Assembly (NCBI RefSeq): GCF_035920345.1
Contig: NZ_CP109149.1
Span: forward strand, 8,990,001-9,054,000
From: Nocardia vinacea
GTDB taxonomy: Bacteria > Actinomycetota > Actinomycetes > Mycobacteriales > Mycobacteriaceae
Direction of reading: 5' to 3'
Length of the DNA stretch: 64,000 nucleotides
Part shown: one piece after another, positions 23,965 to 33,512 of the stretch
How the letters are laid out: the number at the start of each line of letters is the position of its first letter
Position numbering within the stretch: the first letter of the stretch is position 1
Translations under genes and position numbers: made by a program
The notes under the pieces: generated by a model
Database searches by the model: none
Told to the model about the DNA's origin: nothing
Seen by the model: only the letters and a program-made list of their open reading frames with translations

Positions 23965-26433
23965 TCAGAGACTGAGGTTCGGCCAGGTCCAGTTGGCGAC
24001 CGCCGGAAGGTCCTCGCCGTGTTCGCGAGTCCAGGCGCGGGCGTTCCACCGGGCGTCGACCATCTCCTGTCGCAGTCCCGCCGCCTTCTCCCGCAAGGTC
24101 GGAACCCGGTCGATCACATCCATAACCAGGTGGTATCGATCCAGATCGTTGAGCATCACCATATCGAAAGGTGTTGTCGTGGTGCCCTTTTCCTTGTATC
24201 CGCGCACGTGCAGCTCGCTGTGGTTGGTGCGCTGGTAGGTGAGTCGGTGGATCAGCCACGGGTACCCGTGGAATGCGAAGATCACCGGACGGTCCCGGGT
24301 GAACAGCGTGTCGAACTCGCTATCGGACAGGCCATGTGGATGTTCGTCCGATGGTTGCAGCCGCATCAGATCGACCACATTCACCACCCGCAGACGCAGT
24401 TCCGGCAGGCGCGCACGCAGAATCGCCGCTGCCGCAAGCGTTTCCAGCGTCGGTACGTCCCCTGCGCACGCGAGTACAACGTCCGGCGCGGTACCCGGAT
24501 CGTCGTTCTGCCCGGCCCAGCCCCAGATTCCGGCACCGCGCGCGCAGTGCACCGCGGCATCGGAAACCGAAAGCCAGTCCGCCTGCGGCTGTTTCCCGGC
24601 GACCACCACATTGACGTAATGCCGTGAACGCAGACAGTGATCGTAGGTCGACAGCAGTGTATTAGCGTCCGGTGGCAGATACACCCGCACGATCGATGGC
24701 TTCTTGTTCAGCACCACATCGAGGAATCCGGGATCCTGATGGGTGAAGCCATTGTGGTCCTGTCGCCAAACATGTGATGACAGAAGATAATTCAGGCTCG
24801 CAATGGGTCGCCGCCACGGCACCGCCGCGCTCGCATCCAGCCATTTGGCGTGCTGATTGAACATCGCGTCGATGATGTGGATGAATGCCTCGTAGCAGGT
24901 GAACACCCCGTGCCTGCCGGTCAGCAGATAACCTTCGAGCAGCCCCTGGCACATATGCTCGGACAGCACCTCGATCACCCGTCCGGTGCGGTCGAGATCC
25001 ACATCGAATTCGCCGATTTCGGCCTGCCAGTCACGACCGGTGACCTGCAGAATGTCCTGCAGTCGATTGCTCGCCAACTCGTCGGGGGCGAAGGTCAGGA
25101 AGTTGTCCGCATTGCGCGCGGTGACATCGCGCAGCCAAGCGCCGAGCACCCGGGTCGCCTCGTGCTGTGTCGCGCCCGGCTCACGCACCTCGACGCCGTA
25201 GGACCGCCAATCGGGCAGCCGCAGATCCCGAACGAGCATGCCCCCGTTGGCAATTGGATTCGCGCTCATCCGCCGATCGCCGTCGGGCACCAGGTCGAGC
25301 AGTGCCGCTGACGGCCTGCCCGACTCGTCGAAGAGCTCCTCCGGCCGATAGGACCGCAACCACTGTTCGAGCACCGCCCGATGCTCGCCGTCGGTACGCG
25401 CGGCCGGCAATGGCACCTGATGCGCTCGGAAGGTGCCTTCAACAGGATCACCGTCCACTACCGGCGGGCAGGTCCATCCCTTCGGCGTGCGCAGCACGAT
25501 CATCGGCCAACTCGGGCGCACCCCATCGGTCCCCGCGCGTGCGGTCGACTGAATCTCCGCGATGCGATCCAGGGCGGTGTCGACCGCAATGGCCATTTCC
25601 TGGTGCACGTTCGCGGGATCGCTGCCCGCGACGACGATCGGCTCATAGCCGTATCCGCGCATCAGCGTCAGCAATTCGGATTCCGGAATGCGCGCCAGGA
25701 TGGTCGGATTGGCGATCTTGTACTGATTCAACGCGAGAATCGGCAGCACCGCACCGTCGCGCACCGGGCTGAGGAATTTATTGGCATGCCAGCTGGTGGC
25801 CAGCGGCCCGGTCTCCGCCTCACCGTCGCCGACCACGCAGAACACCGTCAGATCCGGATTATCCAGCGCCGCCCCGAACGCGTGCAGCAGCGAATAGCCC
25901 AGCTCACCGCCCTCATGGAAGGAACCAGGCGTCTCCGGCGCACAATGACTCGGCACACCACCGGGAAAGGAGAATTGCGCGAACAGCGCACCCATCCCGT
26001 CGGCGTCCCGCGGAATATGGCTGTAGAGCTCGGAATACGTGCCCTCGAGCCAGGCGCAGGCGTTCGGGCCCGGTCCGCCGTGCCCGGGTCCGGCGACGAA
26101 GACCGCATTCAAGTCGCGCTGCCGGATCGCCCGATTGGCATGCGCCCATACCAGATTCAGGCCGGGTACGGTCCCGAAATGTCCGAGCAGCCGCGGTTTG
26201 ATGTGCTCGGGCTCCAGCGGTTCACGCAGCAGCGGATTGCTCATGAGATAGATCTGGCCGACCGCGAGATAGTTCGCGGCGCGCCACCACGCGTCGATTG
26301 CTTCCAGTTCCGCGCGCTCGAGCGGGCCGGGGGCCTCCGCGAGCCGATACGCGCGCGGCGCGATGGTCGCACCGCCACCGCTCTCGACGTTGTCGGCCGA
26401 GGTATCGCCACCCAGACTGGCCATCTGCGTCAT
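23965..26433 (-). CDS. xfp: xylulose-5-phosphate/fructose-6-phosphate phosphoketolase
   Basis: 822 residues from ATG 26433 ([10 protein letters not shown]), with GGAGAG nine or so bases upstream; the open frame extends further up but without support. Typical phosphoketolase blocks: [47 protein letters not shown], the thiamine-diphosphate region [30 protein letters not shown] and [15 protein letters not shown]. It cleaves xylulose 5-phosphate (and often fructose 6-phosphate) with phosphate to acetyl phosphate plus a triose or tetrose phosphate. hen1 begins 55 bp downstream on the same strand, so the three genes may form one transcript, an unusual pairing of metabolism and RNA repair. Confidence 0.95.
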   Translation of the reverse strand: MTQMASLGGDTSADNVESGGGATIAPRAYRLAEAPGPLERAELEAIDAWWRAANYLAVGQIYLMSNPLLREPLEPEHIKPRLLGHFGTVPGLNLVWAHANRAIRQRDLNAVFVAGPGHGGPGPNACAWLEGTYSELYSHIPRDADGMGALFAQFSFPGGVPSHCAPETPGSFHEGGELGYSLLHAFGAALDNPDLTVFCVVGDGEAETGPLATSWHANKFLSPVRDGAVLPILALNQYKIANPTILARIPESELLTLMRGYGYEPIVVAGSDPANVHQEMAIAVDTALDRIAEIQSTARAGTDGVRPSWPMIVLRTPKGWTCPPVVDGDPVEGTFRAHQVPLPAARTDGEHRAVLEQWLRSYRPEELFDESGRPSAALLDLVPDGDRRMSANPIANGGMLVRDLRLPDWRSYGVEVREPGATQHEATRVLGAWLRDVTARNADNFLTFAPDELASNRLQDILQVTGRDWQAEIGEFDVDLDRTGRVIEVLSEHMCQGLLEGYLLTGRHGVFTCYEAFIHIIDAMFNQHAKWLDASAAVPWRRPIASLNYLLSSHVWRQDHNGFTHQDPGFLDVVLNKKPSIVRVYLPPDANTLLSTYDHCLRSRHYVNVVVAGKQPQADWLSVSDAAVHCARGAGIWGWAGQNDDPGTAPDVVLACAGDVPTLETLAAAAILRARLPELRLRVVNVVDLMRLQPSDEHPHGLSDSEFDTLFTRDRPVIFAFHGYPWLIHRLTYQRTNHSELHVRGYKEKGTTTTPFDMVMLNDLDRYHLVMDVIDRVPTLREKAAGLRQEMVDARWNARAWTREHGEDLPAVANWTWPNLSL

Positions 26434-26726
26434 ACGCCGACTCTCCTCACACTCGGGCATCGGAAGCGGCACCTGGCGGGACCGCTGTCGGGTCTGCACG
26501 GTTGTCGATAGCAATCGACAACGCCGGTTGGAGAATTCATCGTCAGCCTACCCACCGCTCGCGCCGGTAAATCGGTCTTCACGATCTCGCGGCCACCGTC
26601 GGTCCGTCTGGTGCCGAATGTCACCGCGCTGAGGTCATCGGTCCTCGCTCGACCGCACGACGGTCTCCGGGGCCCAGCCGCAGGGTGGCTGGGACGACCG
26701 CGGCGCGGTGTATTACGGTCCGCCGC

Positions 26727-27317
26727 ATGCAAACACTGCGCAGGATCATCGGTATCGGCACCATCGCCGCCGCGACATTCGCGCTGGCCGCCTGTGGCTC
26801 GGACGATGACAAGGGCTCGTCCGCCACCACGTCCGCCACCACGTCATCGGCCGCCGCGGCATCGGCGCAGCCCACCTTCGGTCAGCTGCCCGCGCAGAAC
26901 ACCGGCGCCGAATGCACCGCCGACGACATCGTGGTGGTCGGCGGCTTCGGCGCGACGCCGAAGATCACCATCCCGGACACCTGCACCCCGCCGACCCAGC
27001 TCCTCGTCAAGGATCTCGTTCCGGGCAGCGGTCCCGGTGCGGTCGCCGGTCAGCCGCTCACCATGAACTACACGCTGATCACCTGGTCGGATAAGAAGAA
27101 GCTGGACAGCTCGTTCGACCGAGGCAAGCCCTTCCAGCTGACGCTCGGTGCCGGACAGGTCATTCCGGGTTGGGAGCAGGGTCTGGTCGGCGTGCAGGCG
27201 GGTGCGCGGCGGCTGCTGATCATCCCGCCGAACCTCGGGTACGGCGCGGGTGGCAACGGCATCAAGCCCAACGAAACGCTGGTCTTCGTCACCGACGCGG
27301 TCGCCGTCGGCAAGTAA
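26727..27317 (+). CDS. FKBP-type peptidyl-prolyl isomerase lipoprotein
   Basis: 196 residues from ATG 26727. The signal peptide (MQTLRRIIGIGTIAAATFA) ends in a lipobox LAAC-GS, so the mature protein should be a lipoprotein on the outer face of the membrane. A Ser/Thr/Ala linker follows, then an FKBP domain: GAVAGQPLTMNYTL, SSFDRGKPFQLTLGAGQVIPGWEQGL, GARRLLIIPPNLGYG and NETLVFVTDAV, with most binding-pocket residues present. Probably a folding helper for exported proteins. Trigger factor follows 167 bp downstream. Confidence 0.92.
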   Translation: MQTLRRIIGIGTIAAATFALAACGSDDDKGSSATTSATTSSAAAASAQPTFGQLPAQNTGAECTADDIVVVGGFGATPKITIPDTCTPPTQLLVKDLVPGSGPGAVAGQPLTMNYTLITWSDKKKLDSSFDRGKPFQLTLGAGQVIPGWEQGLVGVQAGARRLLIIPPNLGYGAGGNGIKPNETLVFVTDAVAVGK

Positions 27318-27484
27318 TCGCAACGCGTAGTCCGCGGCGGTGGTGCTGCCTGCAGCCCGCCGCGACGGGTCAACTAACCTGGTCGAGATACGCACGTTGA
27401 GCCGTGCGGCGATTTCGCTCGTGATTACCCCAGCAAGTCGGCCACAAGCAAGTCGACCAGAACCAACGAACAAGGAGCATGTCC

Positions 27485-28858
27485 GTGAAGAGCACCGTCG
27501 AGCAGCTGAGCCCGACCCGGGTCCGGATCAACGTCGAGGTGCCTTTCGAGGAGCTGAAGCCGGACTTCGACAAGGCCTACAAGGCGCTGGCCAACCAGGT
27601 CCGCATCCCCGGCTTCCGTCCGGGCAAGGCCCCGGCCAAGCTGATCGAGGCCCGCCTGGGCCGCGGCGCGATCCTCGAGCAGGTCGTCAACGACGTGCTG
27701 CCCGGCCGCTACAGCGAGGCCGTCACCACCTCCGAGGTCAAGGTCATCGGCCAGCCCGAGATCGAGATCACCAAGATCGAGGACGGCCAGGAGCTGGCGT
27801 TCACGGCCGAGGTCGACGTGCGCCCGGAGATCGCCCTGCCCGCCTACGACGGCATCGAGGTGACCGTCGACTCGTTCAGCATCGGTGACGAGGACATCGA
27901 GGAGCAGCTGCAGTCCCTGCGCCAGCGCTTCGGCACCCTGACCGGTGTCGAGCGTCCGGTCCAGGACGGCGACTTCGTCTCCATCGATCTCTCGGCCACC
28001 GTCGACGGCGAGGACGTGCCGGAGGCGGCCACCACCGGCCTGTCCCACGAGGTCGGCTCCGGCCAGCTGATCGAGGGCCTGGACGAGGCGCTCATCGGCC
28101 TTTCGGTCGACGAGTCCAAGGAGTTCACCTCGACCCTGGTCGCCGGTGAGCACGCGGGCAAGGAAGCGGTCATCACCGCCACCGTGCGCTCGGTCAAGGA
28201 GCGCGAGCTGCCCGAGGCCGATGACGACTTCGCCCAGCTGGCCAGCGAATTCGACACCCTCGACGAGCTGAAGGAAGACCTGCGCAACCGGGTCGAGCGC
28301 GTCAAGAAGGTCGAGCAGGCCGGTCAGATCCGCGACAAGGTGCTCGAGACCCTGCTCGAGCAGGTCGAGGTGCCGCTGCCGGAGGCGGTCGTGCAGGCCG
28401 AGATCGACGCCGTGGTGCACGATGCGGTGCACGGCTTCGACCACGACGAGGCCAAGCTCGCCGAGGCGCTCGAGGCCCAGGGCTCCAGCCGCGAGGAATT
28501 CGACAAGGACACCAAGGAGTCCGCCGAGAAGTCGGTGAAGACCCAGCTGCTGCTGGATGCCATCGCCGAGGCGGACAACACCCAGGTCGGCCAGGAGGAG
28601 CTCACCGAGCGGATCCTGTTCCAGGCGCAGCGCTACGGCCTCTCGCCCGAGCAGTTCATCCAGCAGGTGCAGCAGGCGGGCCAGCTCGGCGCGGTCTTCG
28701 CGGACGTGCGTCGCGGTAAGGCGCTGGCCGGTGTGGTCGGCAAGGTGAAGGTCACCGACTCCGACGGCAACAGCGTGGACACCGCCGAAATGTTCGGTGC
28801 CCCTGAGGGTTCCGAGCCGGACGGCACCGACGAGACCGCCGCCGCGAGCGCCGAATAA
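27485..28858 (+). CDS. tig: trigger factor
   Basis: 457 residues. GTG 27485 ([20 protein letters not shown]) is chosen because GGAG (27474-27477) sits seven bases upstream and it matches the mycobacterial N-terminus; ATG 27479 is too close. It carries the ribosome-binding signature [18 protein letters not shown], a central FKBP-like isomerase domain ([35 protein letters not shown]) and the long helical chaperone arms. It is the ribosome-bound chaperone for nascent chains. The acidic C-terminal tail is of normal actinobacterial kind. A terminator-like hairpin at 29000-29029 separates it from clpP1. Confidence 0.97.
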   Translation: MKSTVEQLSPTRVRINVEVPFEELKPDFDKAYKALANQVRIPGFRPGKAPAKLIEARLGRGAILEQVVNDVLPGRYSEAVTTSEVKVIGQPEIEITKIEDGQELAFTAEVDVRPEIALPAYDGIEVTVDSFSIGDEDIEEQLQSLRQRFGTLTGVERPVQDGDFVSIDLSATVDGEDVPEAATTGLSHEVGSGQLIEGLDEALIGLSVDESKEFTSTLVAGEHAGKEAVITATVRSVKERELPEADDDFAQLASEFDTLDELKEDLRNRVERVKKVEQAGQIRDKVLETLLEQVEVPLPEAVVQAEIDAVVHDAVHGFDHDEAKLAEALEAQGSSREEFDKDTKESAEKSVKTQLLLDAIAEADNTQVGQEELTERILFQAQRYGLSPEQFIQQVQQAGQLGAVFADVRRGKALAGVVGKVKVTDSDGNSVDTAEMFGAPEGSEPDGTDETAAASAE

Positions 28859-28900
28859 TTCCATGGAGGAGCAGCGTGATCTGGACACATGTGGTTTGGT

Positions 28901-28996
28901 GATTGCGCTGTGAGCGAGCGTAGCGAGTGAACCAAAAGCACAGTGCGCTCTCGCGCACAGTGCGATCGAGCGTCAGCGAGATTGCGCTGTGAGCGA
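28901..28996. repeat. 17-bp direct repeats and GAGCG-type module between tig and clpP1
   Basis: GATTGCGCTGTGAGCGA occurs at 28901-28917 and again at 28980-28996, 79 bp apart. Between them lie GAGCGAGCGTAGCGAGTGAA and GATCGAGCGTCAGCGAG, related to the dispersed repeat seen at 11046 and 59496. The region is partly palindromic around AGTGCGCTCTCGCGCACAGT. Confidence 0.6.
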
Positions 28997-28999
28997 AGA

Positions 29000-29029
29000 C
29001 GGGCGGTACCGGGAGTTCGGTGCCGCCCG
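29000..29029 (+). terminator. hairpin between tig and clpP1
   Basis: Arms CGGGCGGTACCG and CGGTGCCGCCCG (one T-G wobble) around GGAGTT, followed by GCTTCGTTAATGTT. It probably ends or attenuates tig transcription and leaves clpP1P2 to its own promoter. Confidence 0.6.
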
Positions 29030-29050
29030 GCTTCGTTAATGTTTGTGACA

Positions 29051-29073
29051 AGCGAACCAGAGATGGCTGTTCG
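29051..29073. promoter_or_regulatory. possible regulator site upstream of clpP1 (ClgR-like half site)
   Basis: AGCGAAC at 29051-29057 matches the right half of the published actinobacterial ClgR operator pattern (..RGCGWWS); the left half does not match. CGAAC (29053-29057) and GTTCG (29069-29073) also form a spaced inverted repeat. clpP1P2 is a known ClgR target in relatives, so the site is plausible but weak. Confidence 0.25.
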
Positions 29074-29110
29074 GTATCAGCAACGAGCCGGTAAGAGAAG
29101 GCAGGTATCC

Positions 29111-29725
29111 GTGACAATGAACAAGGCAGGGGTCGTCATGACATCCGCGACTGCTGGTCTGAACCTCAGTGATTCGGTGTACGAGCGCCTGCTGCGTGAG
29201 CGCATCATCTTCCTCGGCACTCAGGTCGACGACGACATCGCCAACAAACTGTGCGCGCAGATCCTGTTGCTCTCGGCGGAGGACCCCACCCGCGACATCT
29301 CGCTCTACATCAACTCGCCCGGTGGTTCGGTGACCGCGGGTATGGCCATCTACGACACCATGCAGTTCGCCGAGTGCGATATCGCCACCTTCGGGATGGG
29401 TCTGGCCGCGTCGATGGGCCAGTTCCTGCTCACCGCGGGCACCAAGGGCAAGCGCAGCGCGCTGCCGCACGCGCGGATCATGATGCACCAGCCCTCGGCC
29501 GGCATCGGAGGTTCCGCGGCCGATATCGCGATCATGGCCGAGCAGTTCGCGCACACCAAGCGCGAGCTCAACGAGCTGCAGGCGCTGCACACCGGCAAGT
29601 CGATCGAGCAGGTCACCGTCGACGCCGACCGTGACCGCTGGTTCACCGCGACGCAGGCCCTCGAGTACGGCTTCATCGACCGTGTGATCACCCACGCGGC
29701 GCAGGCGAACGGCGCGGGCGATTAG
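29111..29725 (+). CDS. clpP1: ATP-dependent Clp protease proteolytic subunit 1
   Basis: 204 residues from GTG 29111; ATG 29117 and 29138 ([12 protein letters not shown]) are possible starts and the first residues are removed by processing anyway. The catalytic triad is visible: Ser in [10 protein letters not shown], His in IMMHQPSAG, Asp in DADRDRWF. It makes one heptameric ring of the mixed ClpP1P2 peptidase of actinobacteria, working with ClpX or ClpC1 to degrade tagged and damaged proteins. clpP2 follows after 47 bp. Confidence 0.95.
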   Translation: MTMNKAGVVMTSATAGLNLSDSVYERLLRERIIFLGTQVDDDIANKLCAQILLLSAEDPTRDISLYINSPGGSVTAGMAIYDTMQFAECDIATFGMGLAASMGQFLLTAGTKGKRSALPHARIMMHQPSAGIGGSAADIAIMAEQFAHTKRELNELQALHTGKSIEQVTVDADRDRWFTATQALEYGFIDRVITHAAQANGAGD

Positions 29726-29772
29726 TTACGGGCGCTGACCCGCGTTCCCCCTCAACGACTTTGGAGACGAAG

Positions 29773-30441
29773 ATGGCCAATCTGTTCGACCCGCGCGCCG
29801 GCCTCGGCGGAACCGCCCCGGCTAGCCCGCAGTCGCGCTACATCCTGCCCTCGTTCATCGAGCACTCGAGCTTCGGTGTCAAGGAGTCCAACCCGTACAA
29901 CAAGCTGTTCGAGGAGCGCATCATCTTCCTCGGCGTGCAGGTCGACGACGCCTCGGCCAACGACATCATGGCGCAGCTGCTGGTGCTGGAGTCGCTGGAT
30001 CCCGATCGTGACATCACCATGTACATCAACTCGCCCGGTGGTTCGTTCACCTCGCTGATGGCGATCTACGACACCATGCAGTACGTGCGTGCCGATGTGG
30101 CCACCGTCTGCCTGGGTCAGGCCGCTTCCGCCGCGGCCGTGCTGCTCGCCGCCGGTACCCCCGGCAAGCGCGCCTGCCTGCCCAACGCCCGCGTGCTGAT
30201 CCACCAGCCGTCGCTGGAGGGTGGCATCCAGGGGCAGGTTTCGGACCTGGAGATCCAGGCCGCCGAGATCGAGCGCATGCGTCGCCTGATGGAGACCACG
30301 CTGGCGCGCCACACCGGTAAGGATGCGGACACCATCCGCAAGGACACCGACCGCGACAAGATCCTGACGGCCGAGGCCGCCAAGGAATACGGGATCATCG
30401 ACACGGTCTTCGATTACCGCAAGCTCAGCGCCCAGAAGTAG
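29773..30441 (+). CDS. clpP2: ATP-dependent Clp protease proteolytic subunit 2
   Basis: 222 residues from ATG 29773 ([11 protein letters not shown]), with GGAG (29762-29765) seven bases upstream. Catalytic residues: Ser in [11 protein letters not shown], His in [11 protein letters not shown], Asp in DTDRDKI. The N-terminal stretch [21 protein letters not shown] is longer than in ClpP1, as in mycobacterial ClpP2, the ring that docks the ATPase. It is co-transcribed with clpP1 and followed by a very strong hairpin at 30501-30540. Confidence 0.95.
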   Translation: MANLFDPRAGLGGTAPASPQSRYILPSFIEHSSFGVKESNPYNKLFEERIIFLGVQVDDASANDIMAQLLVLESLDPDRDITMYINSPGGSFTSLMAIYDTMQYVRADVATVCLGQAASAAAVLLAAGTPGKRACLPNARVLIHQPSLEGGIQGQVSDLEIQAAEIERMRRLMETTLARHTGKDADTIRKDTDRDKILTAEAAKEYGIIDTVFDYRKLSAQK

Positions 30442-30869
30442 GGCGGACGCGCCGGACGTGGCGCGCCGATCGCTCGTAAGTTGCTCTATGTCAGGAAATT
30501 CCGGCCGGGCCACATGCCGCTCGGCATGTGCCCCGGCCGGACTGCTTCAGGGAAGCCGACCGGCCGGAAGGGTGTCGGGCGGAAGGGTTTCCGAGGCGGG
30601 CGGCCAGGAGTGTCGGATGGCCGTCGATCGGGGTGAACGTGTTCCATAGTGGTAAGAACTCGGACGACCCCCGTGAGAAACATGCTCGAGTTGTCGACCT
30701 CCGTCGCGCACACCGGGTACGGTCGACCTAGGGACCTTTGCTCCCGGTTGACGGCAGTGCTCGAACCGTCGGAATCGCTCGAGGTGTTCGTGATTACACC
30801 CGAGGGTGGCGGATTGCTGGCAACCTGGATAGACGGTTGCACGCGGACAAGGAAGTAGGGACCCACGAG
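30442..30869. other. clpP2-clpX intergenic region
   Basis: 428 bp without a gene I can support. It holds the 40-nt hairpin described at 30501-30540, then GC-rich sequence with several GGCCGG and GGCGG runs. The clpX promoter should lie between about 30650 and 30850, but no clear -35/-10 pair stands out. Confidence 0.5.
30501..30540 (+). terminator. very strong hairpin after clpP2
   Basis: Arms 30501-30519 and 30522-30540, 19 bp each with one mismatch, around a 2-base loop (CCGGCCGGGCCACATGCCG against CGGCATGTGCCCCGGCCGG). There is no T-run, as is common for actinobacterial terminators. It lies 59 bp past the clpP2 stop and separates clpP1P2 from clpX. Confidence 0.75.
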
Positions 30870-32150
30870 ATGGCGCGCATCGGAGATGGCGGCGATCTGC
30901 TGAAGTGCTCGTTCTGCGGAAAGAGCCAGAAGCAGGTCAAGAAGCTCATTGCGGGACCAGGGGTGTACATCTGCGACGAGTGCATCGATCTATGCAACGA
31001 GATCATCGAGGAAGAGCTGGCCGAGTCCAGCGAGGTCAAACTCGATGAGCTGCCCAAGCCCGCCGAGATCCGGGACTTCCTGGAGAACTACGTGATCGGG
31101 CAGGATACCGCCAAGCGCACCCTCGCGGTGGCCGTCTACAACCACTACAAGCGCATCCAGGCGGGCGATAAGGGTCGCGACAGCCGCGGCGAGACCGTCG
31201 AACTGGCCAAGTCCAATATCCTCATGCTCGGTCCCACCGGCTGCGGTAAGACCTACCTGGCGCAGACGCTGGCAAAGATGCTCAACGTGCCGTTCGCCAT
31301 CGCCGACGCGACGGCGCTGACCGAGGCCGGATACGTCGGTGAGGATGTGGAGAACATCCTGCTGAAGCTGATTCAGGCTGCGGACTACGACGTCAAGCGA
31401 GCCGAGACCGGGATCATCTACATCGATGAGGTCGACAAGATCGCCCGCAAGAGCGAGAACCCGTCGATCACCCGCGATGTCTCCGGTGAGGGTGTGCAGC
31501 AGGCGCTGCTGAAGATCCTGGAGGGTACGCAGGCGAGTGTGCCGCCGCAGGGCGGGCGTAAGCATCCGCACCAGGAATTCATCCAGATCGACACCACCAA
31601 CGTGCTTTTCATCGTTGCGGGTGCGTTCGCGGGGCTGGAGAAGATCATCTCCGATCGCACCGGACACCGCGGCATCGGCTTCGGCGCCGAGGTGCGGTCC
31701 AAGGCCGAGATCGATACCGATGACCACTTCGCCGAGGTGATGCCGGAAGATCTGATCAAATTCGGTCTGATCCCGGAATTCATCGGCCGCCTCCCGGTCG
31801 TCGCCTCGGTGACGAACCTGGACAAGGAATCGTTGGTCAAGATCCTCTCCGAGCCGAAGAACGCACTGGTGAAGCAGTACGTGCGGCTGTTCGAGATGGA
31901 CGGCGTTGACCTGGAGTTCACCGATGACGCGCTGGAGGCGATCGCCGATCAGGCGATCCTGCGCGGCACCGGCGCCCGCGGTCTGCGCGCCATCATGGAG
32001 GAGGTCCTGCAGCTGGCGATGTTCGACATCCCCAGCCGCGACGACGTCGCCAAGGTGGTCGTGAACGCCGACACCGTCAACGACAATGTGCTGCCGACCA
32101 TCGTGCCGCGCAAGGCACAGCGCGCCGAGCGCCGGGAGAAGTCGGCGTAA
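30870..32150 (+). CDS. clpX: ATP-dependent Clp protease ATP-binding subunit ClpX
   Basis: 426 residues from ATG 30870 ([16 protein letters not shown]), preceded by AAGGAAGTAGGG. The N-terminal C4 zinc-binding domain shows CSFC and CDECIDLC, and the AAA+ core shows Walker A GPTGCGKT, Walker [12 protein letters not shown], the [13 protein letters not shown] region and the sensor-2 arginine in [10 protein letters not shown]. It unfolds substrates and feeds them to ClpP1P2. Length and all motifs are normal. It is separated from clpP2 by 428 bp and a strong hairpin, so it is probably transcribed independently. Confidence 0.97.
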   Translation: MARIGDGGDLLKCSFCGKSQKQVKKLIAGPGVYICDECIDLCNEIIEEELAESSEVKLDELPKPAEIRDFLENYVIGQDTAKRTLAVAVYNHYKRIQAGDKGRDSRGETVELAKSNILMLGPTGCGKTYLAQTLAKMLNVPFAIADATALTEAGYVGEDVENILLKLIQAADYDVKRAETGIIYIDEVDKIARKSENPSITRDVSGEGVQQALLKILEGTQASVPPQGGRKHPHQEFIQIDTTNVLFIVAGAFAGLEKIISDRTGHRGIGFGAEVRSKAEIDTDDHFAEVMPEDLIKFGLIPEFIGRLPVVASVTNLDKESLVKILSEPKNALVKQYVRLFEMDGVDLEFTDDALEAIADQAILRGTGARGLRAIMEEVLQLAMFDIPSRDDVAKVVVNADTVNDNVLPTIVPRKAQRAERREKSA

Positions 32151-32175
32151 GCAATTCGCGGACCGGGTCAGACGA

Positions 32176-32493
32176 ATGCAACCGCCACCTCCGTTGCTTC
32201 CGGCTGGCCCGGGCGCGCTGCTGGATGCTGCCGCGATTCTCAACGGCACCGTCGATATGCGCACGTACCAGCGCAAGTATCTAGTGGTTTATGTTGCCGC
32301 GCCGCCGCCCAGGGGATTCGGAACGGTCTCAGAACTGGTGAACCCCGATTACCGGGGGGCACTCTCGCTGGTGACGACCTGTGTCGAGTGGCTGGATGAG
32401 CATTTCGGGTGGGACCTTGTGAATGTTTTCACGCGGGAGTACCAGGAGTGGCACTGCTACTACGCGATGCTGCGGCGATCGCGCTCGGACTAG
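32176..32493 (+). CDS. hypothetical protein directly downstream of clpX
   Basis: 105 residues from ATG 32176, 25 bp after the clpX stop, so possibly on the same transcript. The start has no clear ribosome-binding site; ATG 32257 (MRTYQRKYLVVYVAAP) is an alternative. The sequence looks like a folded small protein (RKYLVVYVAAPPP, LVTTCVEWLDEHFGWDLVNVF, YQEWHCYYAMLRR), rich in aromatic residues and without membrane segments. I do not recognise a family. Confidence 0.55.
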   Translation: MQPPPPLLPAGPGALLDAAAILNGTVDMRTYQRKYLVVYVAAPPPRGFGTVSELVNPDYRGALSLVTTCVEWLDEHFGWDLVNVFTREYQEWHCYYAMLRRSRSD

Positions 32494-32633
32494 TTCGATG
32501 TGTACCGGCCTGCCGTTCGGGGTACTCCATCGTCACGGTTGAGTAACCAGCCCAGTCCTGGTCCCTAGGTGATCGGGGCGAAAAGTTCCCGCCGACAAGG
32601 TTTCTCCGGCGGATGCGACGGACCGAGGTCCTC

Positions 32634-33074
32634 ATGTCGACAGTTCTAATTTCCTCAGATCAACGTATCGCTGCCGCGGACCGATCCGGACCTGAGCGGT
32701 CCGCCGATCGTCTGTGCGTAGTCATATCGCCGCCGGTGGATTCGGTCACCTTGTGTGCCGTCGGCGGCGAGATGGACTACCTGACGGCCGACGCCTTTCG
32801 GCAGTCCCTGCTAGAGGCACTGCCGACGGCGGGCGCGGTGGTGGTTGTCGACCTATCGCAGGTGACGTTCTTCGGCGTCGCCGGGCTGCGGGCGTTGATG
32901 GAGGCCCGATCCTGGTTCGGCCACAGCGGCCGTCGACTCCAGTTGATCACGGGCCCGCGTTGCGTGGATCGGCTACTCGAGGTCGCGGGTCATGCCGCGG
33001 TCTTCGATGTCATCCCGAGCCTCGCCGCGGTCGCGCGGCCGAAACCGCTCGACTTGGCTCGCGCGAGCGCCTGA
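32634..33074 (+). CDS. STAS-domain protein (anti-sigma-factor antagonist-like)
   Basis: 146 residues from ATG 32634, with GAGG (32625-32628) five bases upstream. A STAS domain spans about residues 28-130 (VTLCAVGGEMDYLTADAFRQSL, VVVVDLSQVTFFGVAGLRALMEAR, LQLITGPRCVDRLLEVAG). In SpoIIAA-type antagonists the conserved segment is D-S-S-G-L, with the phosphorylated Ser; here it reads G-V-A-G-L, so the switch Ser is missing. It may bind its partner constitutively or have another role. No anti-sigma kinase is nearby. Confidence 0.82.
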   Translation: MSTVLISSDQRIAAADRSGPERSADRLCVVISPPVDSVTLCAVGGEMDYLTADAFRQSLLEALPTAGAVVVVDLSQVTFFGVAGLRALMEARSWFGHSGRRLQLITGPRCVDRLLEVAGHAAVFDVIPSLAAVARPKPLDLARASA

Positions 33075-33134
33075 AAATCGAAAACGCAGGTGCGGCAGTC
33101 GAACTCGGCTGCCGCACCCGCGGTCTGGGTGGAC

Positions 33135-33512
33135 TCAGGACGCTTCGTTGCGCATATCGTCCTGGCTCCAGTAGGCGCGCATGGCAACGATCTTGCCCTC
33201 GTCGTCGAAGTCCATCGCATCGATGGGCGAGAGGGTGAAGCGCTGATCGCCGAACTTGGTGACGAGCGTGAACATAAAGGCGGCGTGGTTGCCTGCGATT
33301 CGAACCGCGTCCGCGTGCAGCTCGGTTTCCCGATCGAGGTTTCCGAGTACCTCGTAAAACTCGCGAATCGCGTCGTGGCCGCGCTTGGGTTCGGTGCCGA
33401 TCGGATCCTCCACCACCGCATCGGGTGCGTAGAGGTCGACGATCGCCTCGGTCGGGCCGGAACCGACCAACTTCACGTACTGCTCGATCACATCGCGGAT
33501 CTTGGCTGCCAT
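33135..33512 (-). CDS. ketosteroid-isomerase-like NTF2-fold protein
   Basis: 125 residues, close to the length of delta-5-3-ketosteroid isomerases. Visible features are the N-terminal helix ending in YVKLV, IVDLYAPDAVVEDPIGTEP with the Asp typical of the isomerase base region, and the later DAMDFDDEGKIVAMRAYW. It belongs to the SnoaL/KSI-like group; the mycobacterial Rv0760c protein is similar in build. Actual isomerase activity on steroids is likely but not certain. It is convergent with the STAS gene. Confidence 0.85.
   Translation of the reverse strand: MAAKIRDVIEQYVKLVGSGPTEAIVDLYAPDAVVEDPIGTEPKRGHDAIREFYEVLGNLDRETELHADAVRIAGNHAAFMFTLVTKFGDQRFTLSPIDAMDFDDEGKIVAMRAYWSQDDMRNEAS

Noticed and set aside
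27425..28888. 487-residue minus-strand frame covering tig
   Set aside because: Leu/Asp-rich translation typical of the reverse of a codon-biased gene.
30458..30866. small genes in the clpP2-clpX gap
   Set aside because: Frames cross the hairpin and have no ribosome-binding site or family signature.
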